From Pedobacter sp. KBS0701 (lineage in GTDB: Bacteria; Bacteroidota; Bacteroidia; Sphingobacteriales; Sphingobacteriaceae): a DNA stretch of 64,000 nt. Made by a program: the position numbers and the translations under genes. The DNA lies in NCBI RefSeq assembly GCF_005938645.2, contig NZ_CP042171.1:4526001-4590000 (forward strand), in the 5' to 3' direction. A model generated the notes under the pieces. The model did no database searches and was not told the origin of the DNA. It saw nothing but the letters and a program-made list of their open reading frames with translations. Positions 43,437 to 52,964 of the stretch are shown piece by piece; positions within the stretch are counted from its first letter, which is position 1, and every line of letters starts with the position of its first letter.

Positions 43437-44690
43437 CTATAGTTGATGATGCAAACTTTCTTGTAATAATGGATGATTTTTTGCAATTAACGGCTTTTTG
43501 CTTAATGATGTTAAAACCGTAAAGGTAAACAATCCTACGAAACCTATTGCAGTACCAATTTCTACAATTCCAAAACCATTATGTCCTTCTTCTACGGCTC
43601 CTGGCATAATCATTTGGTAGTAATCTACCCAGTGACCTAATAATACGATGATAGAAACAAATAATAATTTTGCATCGGTCCTTTTGTTATCTCTATCCAT
43701 TAATAATAATACCGGCGCTAAGAAATTCATGGCTAGGTTTAAGAAAAACCAGAATTTATAATATTCAAAACGTTTGTAGAAATATACAGTCTCTTCAGGC
43801 ATGTTTGCATAGTAGATCAATAAGAATTGAGCAAACCATACATAAGTCCAGAAAATAGAGAAACCAAAAATAAACTGACCTAAGTTGTGCAAGTGGCTAT
43901 TGTTAACCCACTGCATGTAACCTGCTCTTCTTAATAAAATAATGATAATGGCGATAGTTGCTAAACTGCTTACCCACATTGCTGCAAAGTTATACCAACC
44001 AAACATGGTTGAGAACCAGTGTGCTTCTAATGACATGATGGTATCGAAAGCAAAAATTGGTGTTGTAAAACCGTAAATTACCAGGAAGATACAAGCATTT
44101 TTAAAGCTCTTTCTGTAAGAATTTAACCCCCCAGTTAAATCTTCATTATATGAAAACTTAACAAACATCATTGCAAAAATACTGTAAACACCTAAAAACA
44201 ATAATTGACGACCTAAAAAGAAAGGCTTATTTAAAAATACAGATTTACCGGCAATAATCGCATCATAATGTTCCGAACCTTTTTCTGCCAGGCCCTGAGT
44301 TGCCCAATGTTTATAAAGATAAGGTACACTAACACTTTGTCCATGTTCTACAATTGTATGCTCCATAAATAAACCTGCAGATACGATAGCAATAAGTATA
44401 ACTGCAGCAATTGGCAATGTTTTGGCCATTGCCTGTGGTACACGTAAAATTGATGCAGACCAACCTGCCTGAGCAACAAATTGAACAGCTAAGAAAAACA
44501 TTCCCGACATACAAACGCATGCGAAGTAATATCCCATAAGCAACAGGTTGGCAAAAGTACGCTCTTGAAGGCCACTTAAGAAACCAAAAGCAATAGCAGC
44601 CACACCTAAAGCGATACCAACTATACTTAATGTTTTTACTTTACCTGTAAACTCAAACTGTTCACTAAAATTAATATTGTGAGTTCCCAT
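43437..44690 (-). CDS. actF: Alternative complex III subunit ActF (quinol:cytochrome c oxidoreductase)
   Basis: 417 aa, about ten transmembrane helices, related in fold to NrfD-like ActC. Characteristic stretches are MGYYFACVCMSGMFFLAVQFVAQAGWSA, FDTIMSLEAHWFSTMFGWYNFAAMWVS and FWTYVWFAQFLLIYYANMPEET. ActF is a membrane subunit of alternative complex III, which oxidises menaquinol and passes electrons to cytochrome c. The gene is 14 bases after actE. Confidence 0.93.
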   Translation of the reverse strand: MGTHNINFSEQFEFTGKVKTLSIVGIALGVAAIAFGFLSGLQERTFANLLLMGYYFACVCMSGMFFLAVQFVAQAGWSASILRVPQAMAKTLPIAAVILIAIVSAGLFMEHTIVEHGQSVSVPYLYKHWATQGLAEKGSEHYDAIIAGKSVFLNKPFFLGRQLLFLGVYSIFAMMFVKFSYNEDLTGGLNSYRKSFKNACIFLVIYGFTTPIFAFDTIMSLEAHWFSTMFGWYNFAAMWVSSLATIAIIIILLRRAGYMQWVNNSHLHNLGQFIFGFSIFWTYVWFAQFLLIYYANMPEETVYFYKRFEYYKFWFFLNLAMNFLAPVLLLMDRDNKRTDAKLLFVSIIVLLGHWVDYYQMIMPGAVEEGHNGFGIVEIGTAIGFVGLFTFTVLTSLSKKPLIAKNHPLLQESLHHQL

Positions 44691-44704
44691 TTATATTTGC
44701 TTTA

Positions 44705-45289
44705 CTATTGTCCTTTTTGTAATTGTTGAACATACATCACCACTTTCCAACGATCTGTTGGTGAGATTTGCGAAGCATGCGAGCCCATGTTATTTACACC
44801 GTACGTAATGGTGTGGTAAATTTTACCTGCGGTAAGATCAACCATGTTACCACCTCTAGATGATGAACCTGTTTGATAAGCAGGTACACCGCTAAATTTC
44901 TCAATTTTAACCAGGTGTCCTTGTCCATCCCCTTTTTCGCCATGGCAAGGGCTACAGAAAACGGTAAATAAGTGTTTACCCTGAGCCAAATTAACTGTAT
45001 CTACCGGTAAAGGGTTAACCATACTCAAACCTGCTGCTTCATATCCTTCTTTTGTATTAGGATACTCATCATATTCTGTAAAACCTACCGGTTTAGTATG
45101 CGCAGGTGGCAACTGAGCTGTTTTACCATCTTTAAAATTTTTGTTCGGTTGATCCGGATTGTAAGCAATCGGATCATACATGTTTCTGGCGTATTCTAAA
45201 CCAGTACTGCGTTTATCTTTACAAGCAGAAAAGGTAGCTGCAAAAGCGATAGCTAAAAACGCTGTGTAAACAAATTTATTCTTATTCAT
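44705..45289 (-). CDS. actE: Alternative complex III mono-heme cytochrome c subunit ActE
   Basis: 194 aa from the ATG at 45289. An in-frame upstream ATG at 45310 would add seven residues, but the downstream start gives a lipoprotein signal (MNKNKFVYTAF..FSAC). One heme c site, CSPCH, occurs in HLFTVFCSPCHGEKGDGQG, with likely axial Met in NNMGSH. It is a lipid-anchored electron carrier that moves electrons from ActA/B towards the oxidase. Its start overlaps the actD stop by 8 bases (ATGAATAA). Confidence 0.93.
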   Translation of the reverse strand: MNKNKFVYTAFLAIAFAATFSACKDKRSTGLEYARNMYDPIAYNPDQPNKNFKDGKTAQLPPAHTKPVGFTEYDEYPNTKEGYEAAGLSMVNPLPVDTVNLAQGKHLFTVFCSPCHGEKGDGQGHLVKIEKFSGVPAYQTGSSSRGGNMVDLTAGKIYHTITYGVNNMGSHASQISPTDRWKVVMYVQQLQKGQ

Positions 45290-45818
45290 AGCTAATGTAC
45301 TTCCTTTCATTATACTTTATTTCTAAAGCACCTGCATCTTTTAATAATCCATCAATTACAGTATGTTCTACATTGTCTTTTGCATCAACTGCAATAACAA
45401 AACGATCATCAGTAGCACGTAAATCCATCACTCTAGGTGCTCTTCCTGGAAATAAGTGAGTAGATGCATAATAAGTTAACACCATACCGAAAGCACAGAA
45501 TAATACTGTAAGTTCGAACATTATCGGAATAAAATCCGGTAATGCAAATGATGGTTTACCACCTATATTTACTCTCCAATCGATTACTGCGCAGAAATAA
45601 ATCAAAGCGAACGCACAGCAAGTACCGGTAATACCAAAGCAAAATGCTGCGATATCGATTCTAGATCTTTTAATTCCTAATTTGGCTTCTATTCCGTGTA
45701 TAGGCATCGGTGTATATACATCATAAATGCTGATGTTATTTTCCTGAAGCTTTTCGATGCCGTGCATCATTTCGTCAGGATCGCCAAAGCTGCCTAAAAT
45801 ATATTTGATATCACTCAT
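45282..45818 (-). CDS. actD: Alternative complex III subunit ActD (DUF3341)
   Basis: 178 aa with two transmembrane segments (~58-80 and ~98-120). The DUF3341 pattern is complete: YILGSFGDPDEMMHGIEKL, YDVYTPMPIHGIEAKLGIKRSRI and the C-terminal DRFVIAVDAKD. It lies between ActC and ActE in the standard act order and overlaps actE. It is an accessory membrane subunit without cofactors. Confidence 0.94.
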   Translation of the reverse strand: MSDIKYILGSFGDPDEMMHGIEKLQENNISIYDVYTPMPIHGIEAKLGIKRSRIDIAAFCFGITGTCCAFALIYFCAVIDWRVNIGGKPSFALPDFIPIMFELTVLFCAFGMVLTYYASTHLFPGRAPRVMDLRATDDRFVIAVDAKDNVEHTVIDGLLKDAGALEIKYNERKYISYE

Positions 45819-45820
45819 TG

Positions 45821-47293
45821 TTATATTTTTGCGTAATCTTCTTGTTTAACACTATCAAATTTTTCTAAAGATTCTATGTACTCTGCTACATATTCTTTAT
45901 TCTCATGCCCTTCTTTAATCTGTTTCATTTTAGCTTGCTCACTTGCAGTTTTTAATAATAATTTAACCTCTGCTATAGCGATTGATGGCAATACTCTTAA
46001 GAATAATAAGAATAAAGTAAAGAACAAACCGATTGAACCTACGAATACACTGATATCAACCCAGGTTGGATAGAACATTGCCCAACTTGATGGAATATAA
46101 TCGCGGTGTAATGAAGTAACGATAATTACGAAACGCTCGAACCACATACCTACGTTTACCACGATTGATAAAATCCAGGTAGCTTTAATGCTTAAACGGA
46201 TCTTTTTAAACCATAACAATTGAGGAGAGATTACGTTACAAGTCATCATCATCCAGTAAGACCACCAGTAAGGACCTGTAGATCTGTTGATAAATGCATA
46301 CTGTTCATACTCTGAACCTGAATACCAGGCAATAAAGAACTCAGTTAAATAAGCCACACCTACGATTGATCCGGTTAAGATGATGATTTTATTCATCGAC
46401 TCAATGTGGAACATGGTGATGTAGTTTTCCAAGCCCAATACTTTACGTGCAACCAATAATAAGGTTAATACCATCGCAAAGCCTGAGAAAATCGCCCCTG
46501 CCACAAAGTATGGCGGGAAGATGGTGGTATGCCATCCCGGAATTACCGATGTTGCAAAGTCCATTGATACAATGGTGTGTACCGAAAGTACAAGTGGTGT
46601 AGAAATACCAGCTAAGATTAACGAAACTGCTTCGAAACGTTGCCAGGTTTTAACACTTCCACTCCATCCAAAAGAGAAGATAGAATAGATTTTTCTACGG
46701 GTGCCAACTGCACGATCGCGGATGGTAGCGATATCTGGTAATAAACCTGTGTACCAGAATAATAATGATACAGAGAAATAAGTAGAGATGGCAAACATAT
46801 CCCACACCAATGGTGAGTTAAAGTTTACCCATAATGATCCGAACTGGTTTGGTAAAGGTAAAACCCAATATGCTAACCAAGGACGGCCCATGTGTGATAC
46901 AACATACGTTGCGGCACAGATTACGGCGAAAATGGTCATCGCCTCTGCCGAACGGTTGATGGAGTTACGCCAGTTCTGACGGAAGAGTAATAGTACAGCC
47001 GAAATTAGTGTTCCAGCGTGACCGATACCTACCCACCATACGAAACCGGTGATATCCCAAGCCCAACCAACTGTTTTATTTAAGCCCCATGCACCGATAC
47101 CGTTCCAGAAAGTGTAGCTTACTGCCACTACCCAAAGTAAAGCACCTAATGAGGCAACGATGAAACCAATCCACCAGGCCTTGTTCGGCTTGTTTTCTAC
47201 CGGGCTTAAAATATCATCCGTAATTTTTGCATACGTGATGTTATCTCCGGTAATTAATGGTTCTCTAAGTATTGATTCGTTATGTCCTGACAT
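45821..47293 (-). CDS. actC: Alternative complex III quinone-binding subunit ActC (NrfD/PsrC-like)
   Basis: 490 aa, about ten transmembrane helices. The N-terminus contains the family-typical YAKITDDILSPVENKPNKAWW, then GIGHAGTLISAVLLLFRQNWR and FATSVIPGWHTTIFPPYFVAGAIFSGFAMV. It forms the membrane quinol site that feeds electrons to the ActB iron-sulphur clusters. It is 2 bases from the actD start and 26 from the actB stop. Confidence 0.95.
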   Translation of the reverse strand: MSGHNESILREPLITGDNITYAKITDDILSPVENKPNKAWWIGFIVASLGALLWVVAVSYTFWNGIGAWGLNKTVGWAWDITGFVWWVGIGHAGTLISAVLLLFRQNWRNSINRSAEAMTIFAVICAATYVVSHMGRPWLAYWVLPLPNQFGSLWVNFNSPLVWDMFAISTYFSVSLLFWYTGLLPDIATIRDRAVGTRRKIYSIFSFGWSGSVKTWQRFEAVSLILAGISTPLVLSVHTIVSMDFATSVIPGWHTTIFPPYFVAGAIFSGFAMVLTLLLVARKVLGLENYITMFHIESMNKIIILTGSIVGVAYLTEFFIAWYSGSEYEQYAFINRSTGPYWWSYWMMMTCNVISPQLLWFKKIRLSIKATWILSIVVNVGMWFERFVIIVTSLHRDYIPSSWAMFYPTWVDISVFVGSIGLFFTLFLLFLRVLPSIAIAEVKLLLKTASEQAKMKQIKEGHENKEYVAEYIESLEKFDSVKQEDYAKI

Positions 47294-47319
47294 AATTTGT
47301 ATTTTCTTTATACTAAAGC

Positions 47320-50300
47320 TTACGCTTGTACTGTTGTATCTGTATTTCTAATTTTTGTCATGTAGCCGATACCCGGTTTCACATTGATCTCTTCTAATAC
47401 GTAGTAGATACGCTCAGAACGTAATGCTTTTGAAACCTCTGAATTTGGATCGTTTGCATCACCAAATACAATCGCATTTGCTGAACAAGCTTCCTGACAG
47501 GCCATTTTAATATCGCCATCTTTTAATGGACGTTTCTCCAGTTTAGCTTGTAATTTGCCACCTTGTATACGTTGAATACACATAGAGCATTTTTCCATTA
47601 CCCCTCTTGAACGTGTAGTTACATCAGGGTTTAAAACCAATTGGGTAAACTCGTTATTTAAATAGTTATCGAAACGTGAATCGTTCCAGTAGTTAAACCA
47701 GTTGAAACGACGTACTTTATACGGACAGTTATTTGCACAGTAACGTGTACCTACGCAACGGTTGTAAGCCATGTGATTTAAACCATCACTTGAGTGTACA
47801 GTTGCCAATACCGGACAAACTGTTTCGCAAGGTGCGTGATCACAGTGTTGGCACAACATAGGTTGGTGAACCACAGAAACGTGATCTAAGTCTTCTAACT
47901 TAGCAATCTCTTTCTCTTTGGTTACATCACCAGCTGCAGTTTCGTAGCTGTAATAACGGTCGATACGGATCCAGTGCATTTCACGACGACGGCGAACCTC
48001 ATCACGGCCTACAACAGGAATGTTATTTTCTACGTTACAGGCAACAATACAAGAACCACAACCTGTACAAGCATTCAAATCAATTGCCATAACCCAGTTA
48101 TTACCTGGTTTTTCGTATTGATCCCAAAGATCGTAATCTTTATGTTCGCCTTTTTCGTTACCAGCACCAGGATTTTTTAAGTACTCCTTAAAAGTAGCTT
48201 CTTTAATCACTGCACGGCCCTCGAAAGAGTGGTGAGTTTGTGTTTGAGCCAATTCATAATAACCGCCTGTTGGCGTAATGGTTACCGAAGTAGCATATTG
48301 GAATGTTCCATTTACAAAAGAAACAAAAGGAAAAGCATTTTTACCCACATCGTTACCAGCTTTACCAACTTTGGTACGGCCATAACCTAATGCGATAGAT
48401 GCAGTTCCCTGTGCTTGTCCTGGCTGGATCAATACCGGAAGATCTACTGAATATCCGTTGCTACCTTTAACCGTTACAACATCAAATTCTTTAACTTTTA
48501 ATTTCTCAGCAAATTTTGGCGCGAGAGCAACAAAGTTATCCCAGGTTACTTTCGAAACCGGATCAGGTAATTCTTGTAAGAATGCGTTGTTTGCATTTTT
48601 ACCATCACGCATTGGGATGTTTTCGTAAACCTGTAACTGAACATCTTTATCTAAAGCTTTGCTGTTGTTTGCAATCGAAGTAGCAACTTGTGCTAAAGAT
48701 TGCGTGAATGAATAAGCACCAGCAGCTTTAGCTGTTGAAGTAACTACACCTTTTTCTAAAACCTCTTCCCATTTTAAACCAACAGCTGGTAGCATTTTAG
48801 CTTCCCAGTTGCTGCGTACAAACTGATAGTAGTCTTTAACAGGAGCATCAGCCCAGGTTAATAAACTCTCTTCAGCCTGGCGGCTGTTGAAAACAGGGTT
48901 GATGGTTGGCTGAACGATTGAATAATATCCTTCGTAAGCATTTGCATCACCCCATGATTCTAAATAGTTATGGTTAATAGCAATAGCATCACAAGCGGTA
49001 GCAGTTTCGTCAGCACGATCAGAGAATGAAATTTTAGCAGGAACCTTAGCTAATGCATCAGTAAATGCTTTTGCATTTGCAGCATCGTAAACAGGGTTAC
49101 TATTTAAGAATAAAACAGCACCAACTTCACCACGGTTCATTTCAGCAACTAAGCCATTAAATTCGGCATCGTTACCTGCATATAAATAACAAGGGTTATC
49201 TAAATCGATAGTAGTTCCATAACTTCCAATAGCGGCGTTAATGGCATTTACTAAAATTTGTGTAGAAACATCGTTCGAACCACAAACCACAAGTCCTTTA
49301 CCTTTAGCTTGGACTAATTCTTTAGCTACCAGTTTAATTACTTTATCGGCAGTAGTGTTGTTACCCAACGTTCCACCAGGTAAAGCACTGCCGGTAATTG
49401 CATTATATAAAGCAATTAAAGCAGGTCCTTCTTCCGATAATTTAACCGGAACACGGGTATCTGCATTGGTACCTGTTAAACTCATTCCACTTTCGAACTG
49501 AATGTGGCGGCTCATTTTTTTATTTTCTAACGATTTGTAGTTACGGTTAGCTGTATATTGAGCAGTAAACTCTTCTCCGCTAATCCAGGTACCTAAGAAA
49601 TCTGCACTGAAACTTACAATTAAATCAGCCTTATCAAAATTGTATTTAGGTAAAACTGCTTTACCGAAACTGTTTTGGTTGGCCTGGATAATACCAGTAT
49701 AAGAAACCGCATCGTACTGAACCAATTTAGCAGCAGGATATTTTGCAATAAACTGTGCAATAACAGCATTAGTTGACGGGCTGTTTACAGTTGATGATAC
49801 AATGCGGATTTTCTTTCCGCCTGCCTGTGCTTTTGCCAACTCGCCTTTAACAAAGTTGTCGATTTTTGCCCAAGTAGTTTCTTCAACTTTTCCATCTTTT
49901 ACTAAAGCTGGTGCTTTTAGTTTAGATACATCATATAAATCTAAAACCGAAGCCTGCGCTCTCGCATCTGTACCACAGTTAAATTGACCCGCATTTGGAT
50001 TTGGTTCAATTTTAATTGGGCGCCCCTCTCTGGTTTTAACTAAAATACTCTGGCCATTAAAGCTCGAAGTATAATAGTTAGGAATACCTGGAGTAACCTC
50101 TTCAGGTTTTACCAGGTAAGGAATAGATTTATGAACAGGGGCAGTTTGACATGCTGCTAAAGTTACTGCACCTAAACCAAAACCCAACGCCTTTAAAAAG
50201 TCGCGGCGTGGGGTAACGGTACTTAACCCTGCTTCATTTAAAACATCTTCTATTGGAAGTGGCTCGGCGAATTCGTTTTTGTTATTCTTAACAAAATCGG

Positions 50301-50352
50301 GTGTATTGTTATACTCCTCTAAGCCTTTCCAGTATTTTTTGTTGCTTTCCAT
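47320..50352 (-). CDS. actB: Alternative complex III iron-sulphur/molybdopterin-like subunit ActB
   Basis: 1,010 aa. The N-terminus has the conserved MoCo-type extension and a Tat-like RRDFLKALGFGLGAVTLAAC signal. The first ~750 residues resemble a molybdopterin oxidoreductase that in this family does not carry the cofactor. The last ~250 are a PsrB-like ferredoxin domain with cysteine groups CTGCGSCIVAC, CQHCDHAPCETVC, CVGTRYCANNC and CSMC..CQEAC. These hold the Fe-S clusters that link ActC to the ActA hemes. The gene lies 48 bases downstream of actA. Confidence 0.95.
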   Translation of the reverse strand: MESNKKYWKGLEEYNNTPDFVKNNKNEFAEPLPIEDVLNEAGLSTVTPRRDFLKALGFGLGAVTLAACQTAPVHKSIPYLVKPEEVTPGIPNYYTSSFNGQSILVKTREGRPIKIEPNPNAGQFNCGTDARAQASVLDLYDVSKLKAPALVKDGKVEETTWAKIDNFVKGELAKAQAGGKKIRIVSSTVNSPSTNAVIAQFIAKYPAAKLVQYDAVSYTGIIQANQNSFGKAVLPKYNFDKADLIVSFSADFLGTWISGEEFTAQYTANRNYKSLENKKMSRHIQFESGMSLTGTNADTRVPVKLSEEGPALIALYNAITGSALPGGTLGNNTTADKVIKLVAKELVQAKGKGLVVCGSNDVSTQILVNAINAAIGSYGTTIDLDNPCYLYAGNDAEFNGLVAEMNRGEVGAVLFLNSNPVYDAANAKAFTDALAKVPAKISFSDRADETATACDAIAINHNYLESWGDANAYEGYYSIVQPTINPVFNSRQAEESLLTWADAPVKDYYQFVRSNWEAKMLPAVGLKWEEVLEKGVVTSTAKAAGAYSFTQSLAQVATSIANNSKALDKDVQLQVYENIPMRDGKNANNAFLQELPDPVSKVTWDNFVALAPKFAEKLKVKEFDVVTVKGSNGYSVDLPVLIQPGQAQGTASIALGYGRTKVGKAGNDVGKNAFPFVSFVNGTFQYATSVTITPTGGYYELAQTQTHHSFEGRAVIKEATFKEYLKNPGAGNEKGEHKDYDLWDQYEKPGNNWVMAIDLNACTGCGSCIVACNVENNIPVVGRDEVRRRREMHWIRIDRYYSYETAAGDVTKEKEIAKLEDLDHVSVVHQPMLCQHCDHAPCETVCPVLATVHSSDGLNHMAYNRCVGTRYCANNCPYKVRRFNWFNYWNDSRFDNYLNNEFTQLVLNPDVTTRSRGVMEKCSMCIQRIQGGKLQAKLEKRPLKDGDIKMACQEACSANAIVFGDANDPNSEVSKALRSERIYYVLEEINVKPGIGYMTKIRNTDTTVQA

Positions 50353-50400
50353 TTAAGCTATATTACTGTTTATTCGAATGTTCTTACTAAACTCTATCTA

Positions 50401-51699
50401 TTAATAGTGGCATTTACCACACTCTAAACCACCCAATAACGCTGGTGTAATTTTCTCGCCTTTTTTAATCTTTTCGTGCGCTTCGATAACCTTAGCGTAG
50501 AAAGCATTATTTTTCTGACCAGAAATATCTGTTTCTTTGTGGCAGTTAATACACCATTTCATGGTTAGTGGAGAATATTGATAAATTTCTTCCATGGTAT
50601 TAACCGGGCCGTGACAAGCGAAACATACAGGTTCTGTTGGTTGTAATCCTTTTGCTTTACGGATGGCATCTTCTGCAACAACTACGTGCTGAGAGTGATT
50701 GAAGTAAGCAAAATCAGGAAGGTTGTGTACACGTACCCACTCCATTGGTTTAGCTTTACCTTCATCATATTTCTGTGTTTCCGGATCGTAACCTAAAGCA
50801 TTATAGATTTTTTTGATCTCAGGAGAAATCTCTCCATCATATTTATCTCTTGCCTGAACAGCTTTATGGCAGTTCATACAAACGTTTAATGAAGGAATAG
50901 TTGCATTTTTTGATTTAAATGCGCCGTTGTGGCAATACTGACAATCGATCTGATTGATACCCGCGTGCAACTCGTGAGAGAATTTAATTGGCTGAACTGG
51001 CTGGTAACCGGTATGAACACCAGTATTCCACATGCCCATCCAACCGAATGAACCTAAACAGATGATTAAACACAAGATAAAGAACATCACAAATTTCTTG
51101 TTTTTGAACATCTTGCGCACACCAACTTTTAATGGCACATCTTCTTCAATCTCGATACCTTGTTTTTGTAAAATCAGGCGCTCTAACAATTTAGAAGCAC
51201 GGCCTAAGATTACCAAAATAACAATCGCCAATACAACGATAGCTACAATACCTGCAATTGATAAACCTGAAGTACCACTTTCTGCAGTACCAGCTTTAGG
51301 TGCATTTGGATCAACAGGTGCTTTTGGCTCACCCTCTTTAATGTACGCTAAGATATCTTTTACTTTTGCTTCATCTAACTCAGGGAAAGTAGTCATTGGT
51401 ACTTTGCCATTATCGTTAAATAATTTAACAGCTGCAGGATCTCCGGCAGCAATCATTGCTGCGTTGTTAGGGATCCATTTTAACAGGAACGCTTCAGGGT
51501 GACGATCGCTTACTCCTTCTAATGCCGGACCAACAACTTTGTGATCTAACGCATGGCACGAAGAACATTTTGCTTTGAAAAGCGTTCTTCCTTCTTTAGC
51601 ATCCTGCGCATTTACGGTAGAAACCGCTATTACGGAAATTGCTGAAAATACGAATAACGACTTCCAAACGCTTTTTAAAATCATCGAGATATCTCTCAT
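50401..51699 (-). CDS. actA: Alternative complex III multiheme cytochrome subunit ActA
   Basis: 432 aa from the ATG at 51699; a GTG start at 51708 would add three residues. The order is signal peptide, a fused class I-like cytochrome c domain (CSSCHALDHKVVGPAL) with a Pro/Ala-rich linker, a transmembrane segment (~150-170), a second hydrophobic segment near ~205-225, and a pentaheme module (CQYCH, CMNCH, CFACH, CINCH, CGKCH at the very end). That is six CxxCH sites in all. The extra N-terminal mono-heme domain is common in Bacteroidota ActA. It opens the 15-gene respiratory operon. Confidence 0.93.
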   Translation of the reverse strand: MRDISMILKSVWKSLFVFSAISVIAVSTVNAQDAKEGRTLFKAKCSSCHALDHKVVGPALEGVSDRHPEAFLLKWIPNNAAMIAAGDPAAVKLFNDNGKVPMTTFPELDEAKVKDILAYIKEGEPKAPVDPNAPKAGTAESGTSGLSIAGIVAIVVLAIVILVILGRASKLLERLILQKQGIEIEEDVPLKVGVRKMFKNKKFVMFFILCLIICLGSFGWMGMWNTGVHTGYQPVQPIKFSHELHAGINQIDCQYCHNGAFKSKNATIPSLNVCMNCHKAVQARDKYDGEISPEIKKIYNALGYDPETQKYDEGKAKPMEWVRVHNLPDFAYFNHSQHVVVAEDAIRKAKGLQPTEPVCFACHGPVNTMEEIYQYSPLTMKWCINCHKETDISGQKNNAFYAKVIEAHEKIKKGEKITPALLGGLECGKCHY

Positions 51700-51780
51700 A
51701 ATGAACACTTTATACTTATTTAATTTACTTTTTGTTGTGAAATTGATGCTGAACTAGGGGTAGCCCCACCAAAACTTGAA

Positions 51781-51788
51781 CAAAAGTA
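51781..51788 (-). promoter_or_regulatory. Candidate -7 element of the act-cox operon
   Basis: The minus strand reads TACTTTTG, an exact TAnnTTTG match. It would start transcription near 51775, leaving a ~75-base leader with a small GGGG-CTA-CCCC hairpin (51757-51769). No clear -33 element is visible. Confidence 0.5.
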
Positions 51789-51879
51789 TAACTTATTAAT
51801 AAATCCCATGACATAATAGTGACTTGAAATACAATTTATAATCATTCTAAACAAATGTCATTTCCAGCCATTCAGCCAA

Positions 51880-51918
51880 TAAAAATGCCCATTTTTGACA
51901 GGTTATCTCCAATGGGCA
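51880..51918 (-). terminator. Terminator of the deoxyhypusine-synthase-family gene
   Basis: An 8-bp stem (TGCCCATT and AATGGGCA) with a 17-base loop is followed on the minus strand by TTTTTATT. It starts 36 bases after the gene stop. Confidence 0.7.
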
Positions 51919-51954
51919 TACCATAAACCAATTTGGTTTATTTATTTTTTCTGA

Positions 51955-52935
51955 TTATTGTTTTAATATCCAGGCAAACATTAACGGTGCTACAATTGTC
52001 GCATCACTTTCTACGATAAATTTTGGCGTGTGGATATCCAGTTTACCCCACGTGATCTTTTCGTTTGGTACGGCACCAGAATAAGAGCCATAAGAAGTGG
52101 TCGAATCCGAGATCTGGCAGAAATAACTCCAGAAAGGAATATTTTCCATTTCCATATCCTGGTAAAGCATTGGCACCACGCAGATCGGGAAATCGCCGGC
52201 AATACCACCACCTATCTGGAAGAAGCCGATTCCTTTACCACCGCTGTTTGCAATATACCAATCGGCCAGCCAACCCATATATTCAATACCGCCTTTTACT
52301 GTGGTTGCAGTAAGTTCCTTTTTCATTACATAAGAGGCGAAGATGTTACCCATAGTAGAATCTTCCCATCCTGGTACCACAATTGGCAAATTCTTTTCTG
52401 CCGCAGCTAACATCCATGAATTTTTAGGATCAATTTCATAGTATTGCTCCAAATCGCCGCTCAAAAGCATTTTGTACATAAACTCATGCGGAAAATAACG
52501 CTCGCCTGCAGCTTCAGCATCCATCCAGATTTTATGGATGTGTTTTTGCAAACGACGGAAAGCTTCTTCTTCAGGGATACAGGTATCGGTAACGCGGTTG
52601 TAATGGTTCTCTAAAAGGTCCCATTCGTCTTGTGGACTTAAATCTCGATAGTTTGGTACGCGTTTATAATGGGAATGTGCTACCAGGTTCATAATATCTT
52701 CTTCAAGGTTTGCACCCGTACAAGAAATAATAGCCACTTTATCCTGGCGGATCATCTCTGCAAGTGAAATTCCCAATTCTGCAGTACTCATTGCACCAGC
52801 AAGTGTGATCATCATTTTACCACCTTCATCCAAATGCGTTTCGTATCCTTTAGCCGCATCCATCATTGCCGCAGCATTAAAATGGAGGTAATTACGCTCC
52901 ATAAACTGAGATATTGGTCCTCTTGTATTGCTCAT
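51955..52935 (-). CDS. Deoxyhypusine synthase family protein (probably a polyamine enzyme)
   Basis: 326 aa from the ATG at 52935. An upstream TTG extension is excluded by a -7 element overlapping it. Sequence follows the deoxyhypusine synthase fold: an NAD-site stretch MITLAGAMSTAELG, IGFFQIGGGIAGDFPI, DSTTSYGSYSGAVPNEKITWGKL, and ESDATIVAPLMFAWIL. The Lys in ITWGKL matches the catalytic lysine that forms the imine with the butyl-amine group. Bacteria lack eIF5A, and some bacterial homologues act as homospermidine synthases, using spermidine or putrescine. The product here is therefore likely a polyamine, but the exact one cannot be read from sequence. It is monocistronic. Confidence 0.9.
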   Translation of the reverse strand: MSNTRGPISQFMERNYLHFNAAAMMDAAKGYETHLDEGGKMMITLAGAMSTAELGISLAEMIRQDKVAIISCTGANLEEDIMNLVAHSHYKRVPNYRDLSPQDEWDLLENHYNRVTDTCIPEEEAFRRLQKHIHKIWMDAEAAGERYFPHEFMYKMLLSGDLEQYYEIDPKNSWMLAAAEKNLPIVVPGWEDSTMGNIFASYVMKKELTATTVKGGIEYMGWLADWYIANSGGKGIGFFQIGGGIAGDFPICVVPMLYQDMEMENIPFWSYFCQISDSTTSYGSYSGAVPNEKITWGKLDIHTPKFIVESDATIVAPLMFAWILKQ

Positions 52936-52956
52936 TTCGTTTTGTATTGTTTGCCG

Positions 52957-52964
52957 CAAAAATA
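52957..52964 (-). promoter_or_regulatory. Candidate -7 element of the deoxyhypusine-synthase-family gene
   Basis: The minus strand reads TATTTTTG, an exact TAnnTTTG match. Transcription would start near 52951, 16 bases before the ATG at 52935. This supports that start codon. Confidence 0.5.
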
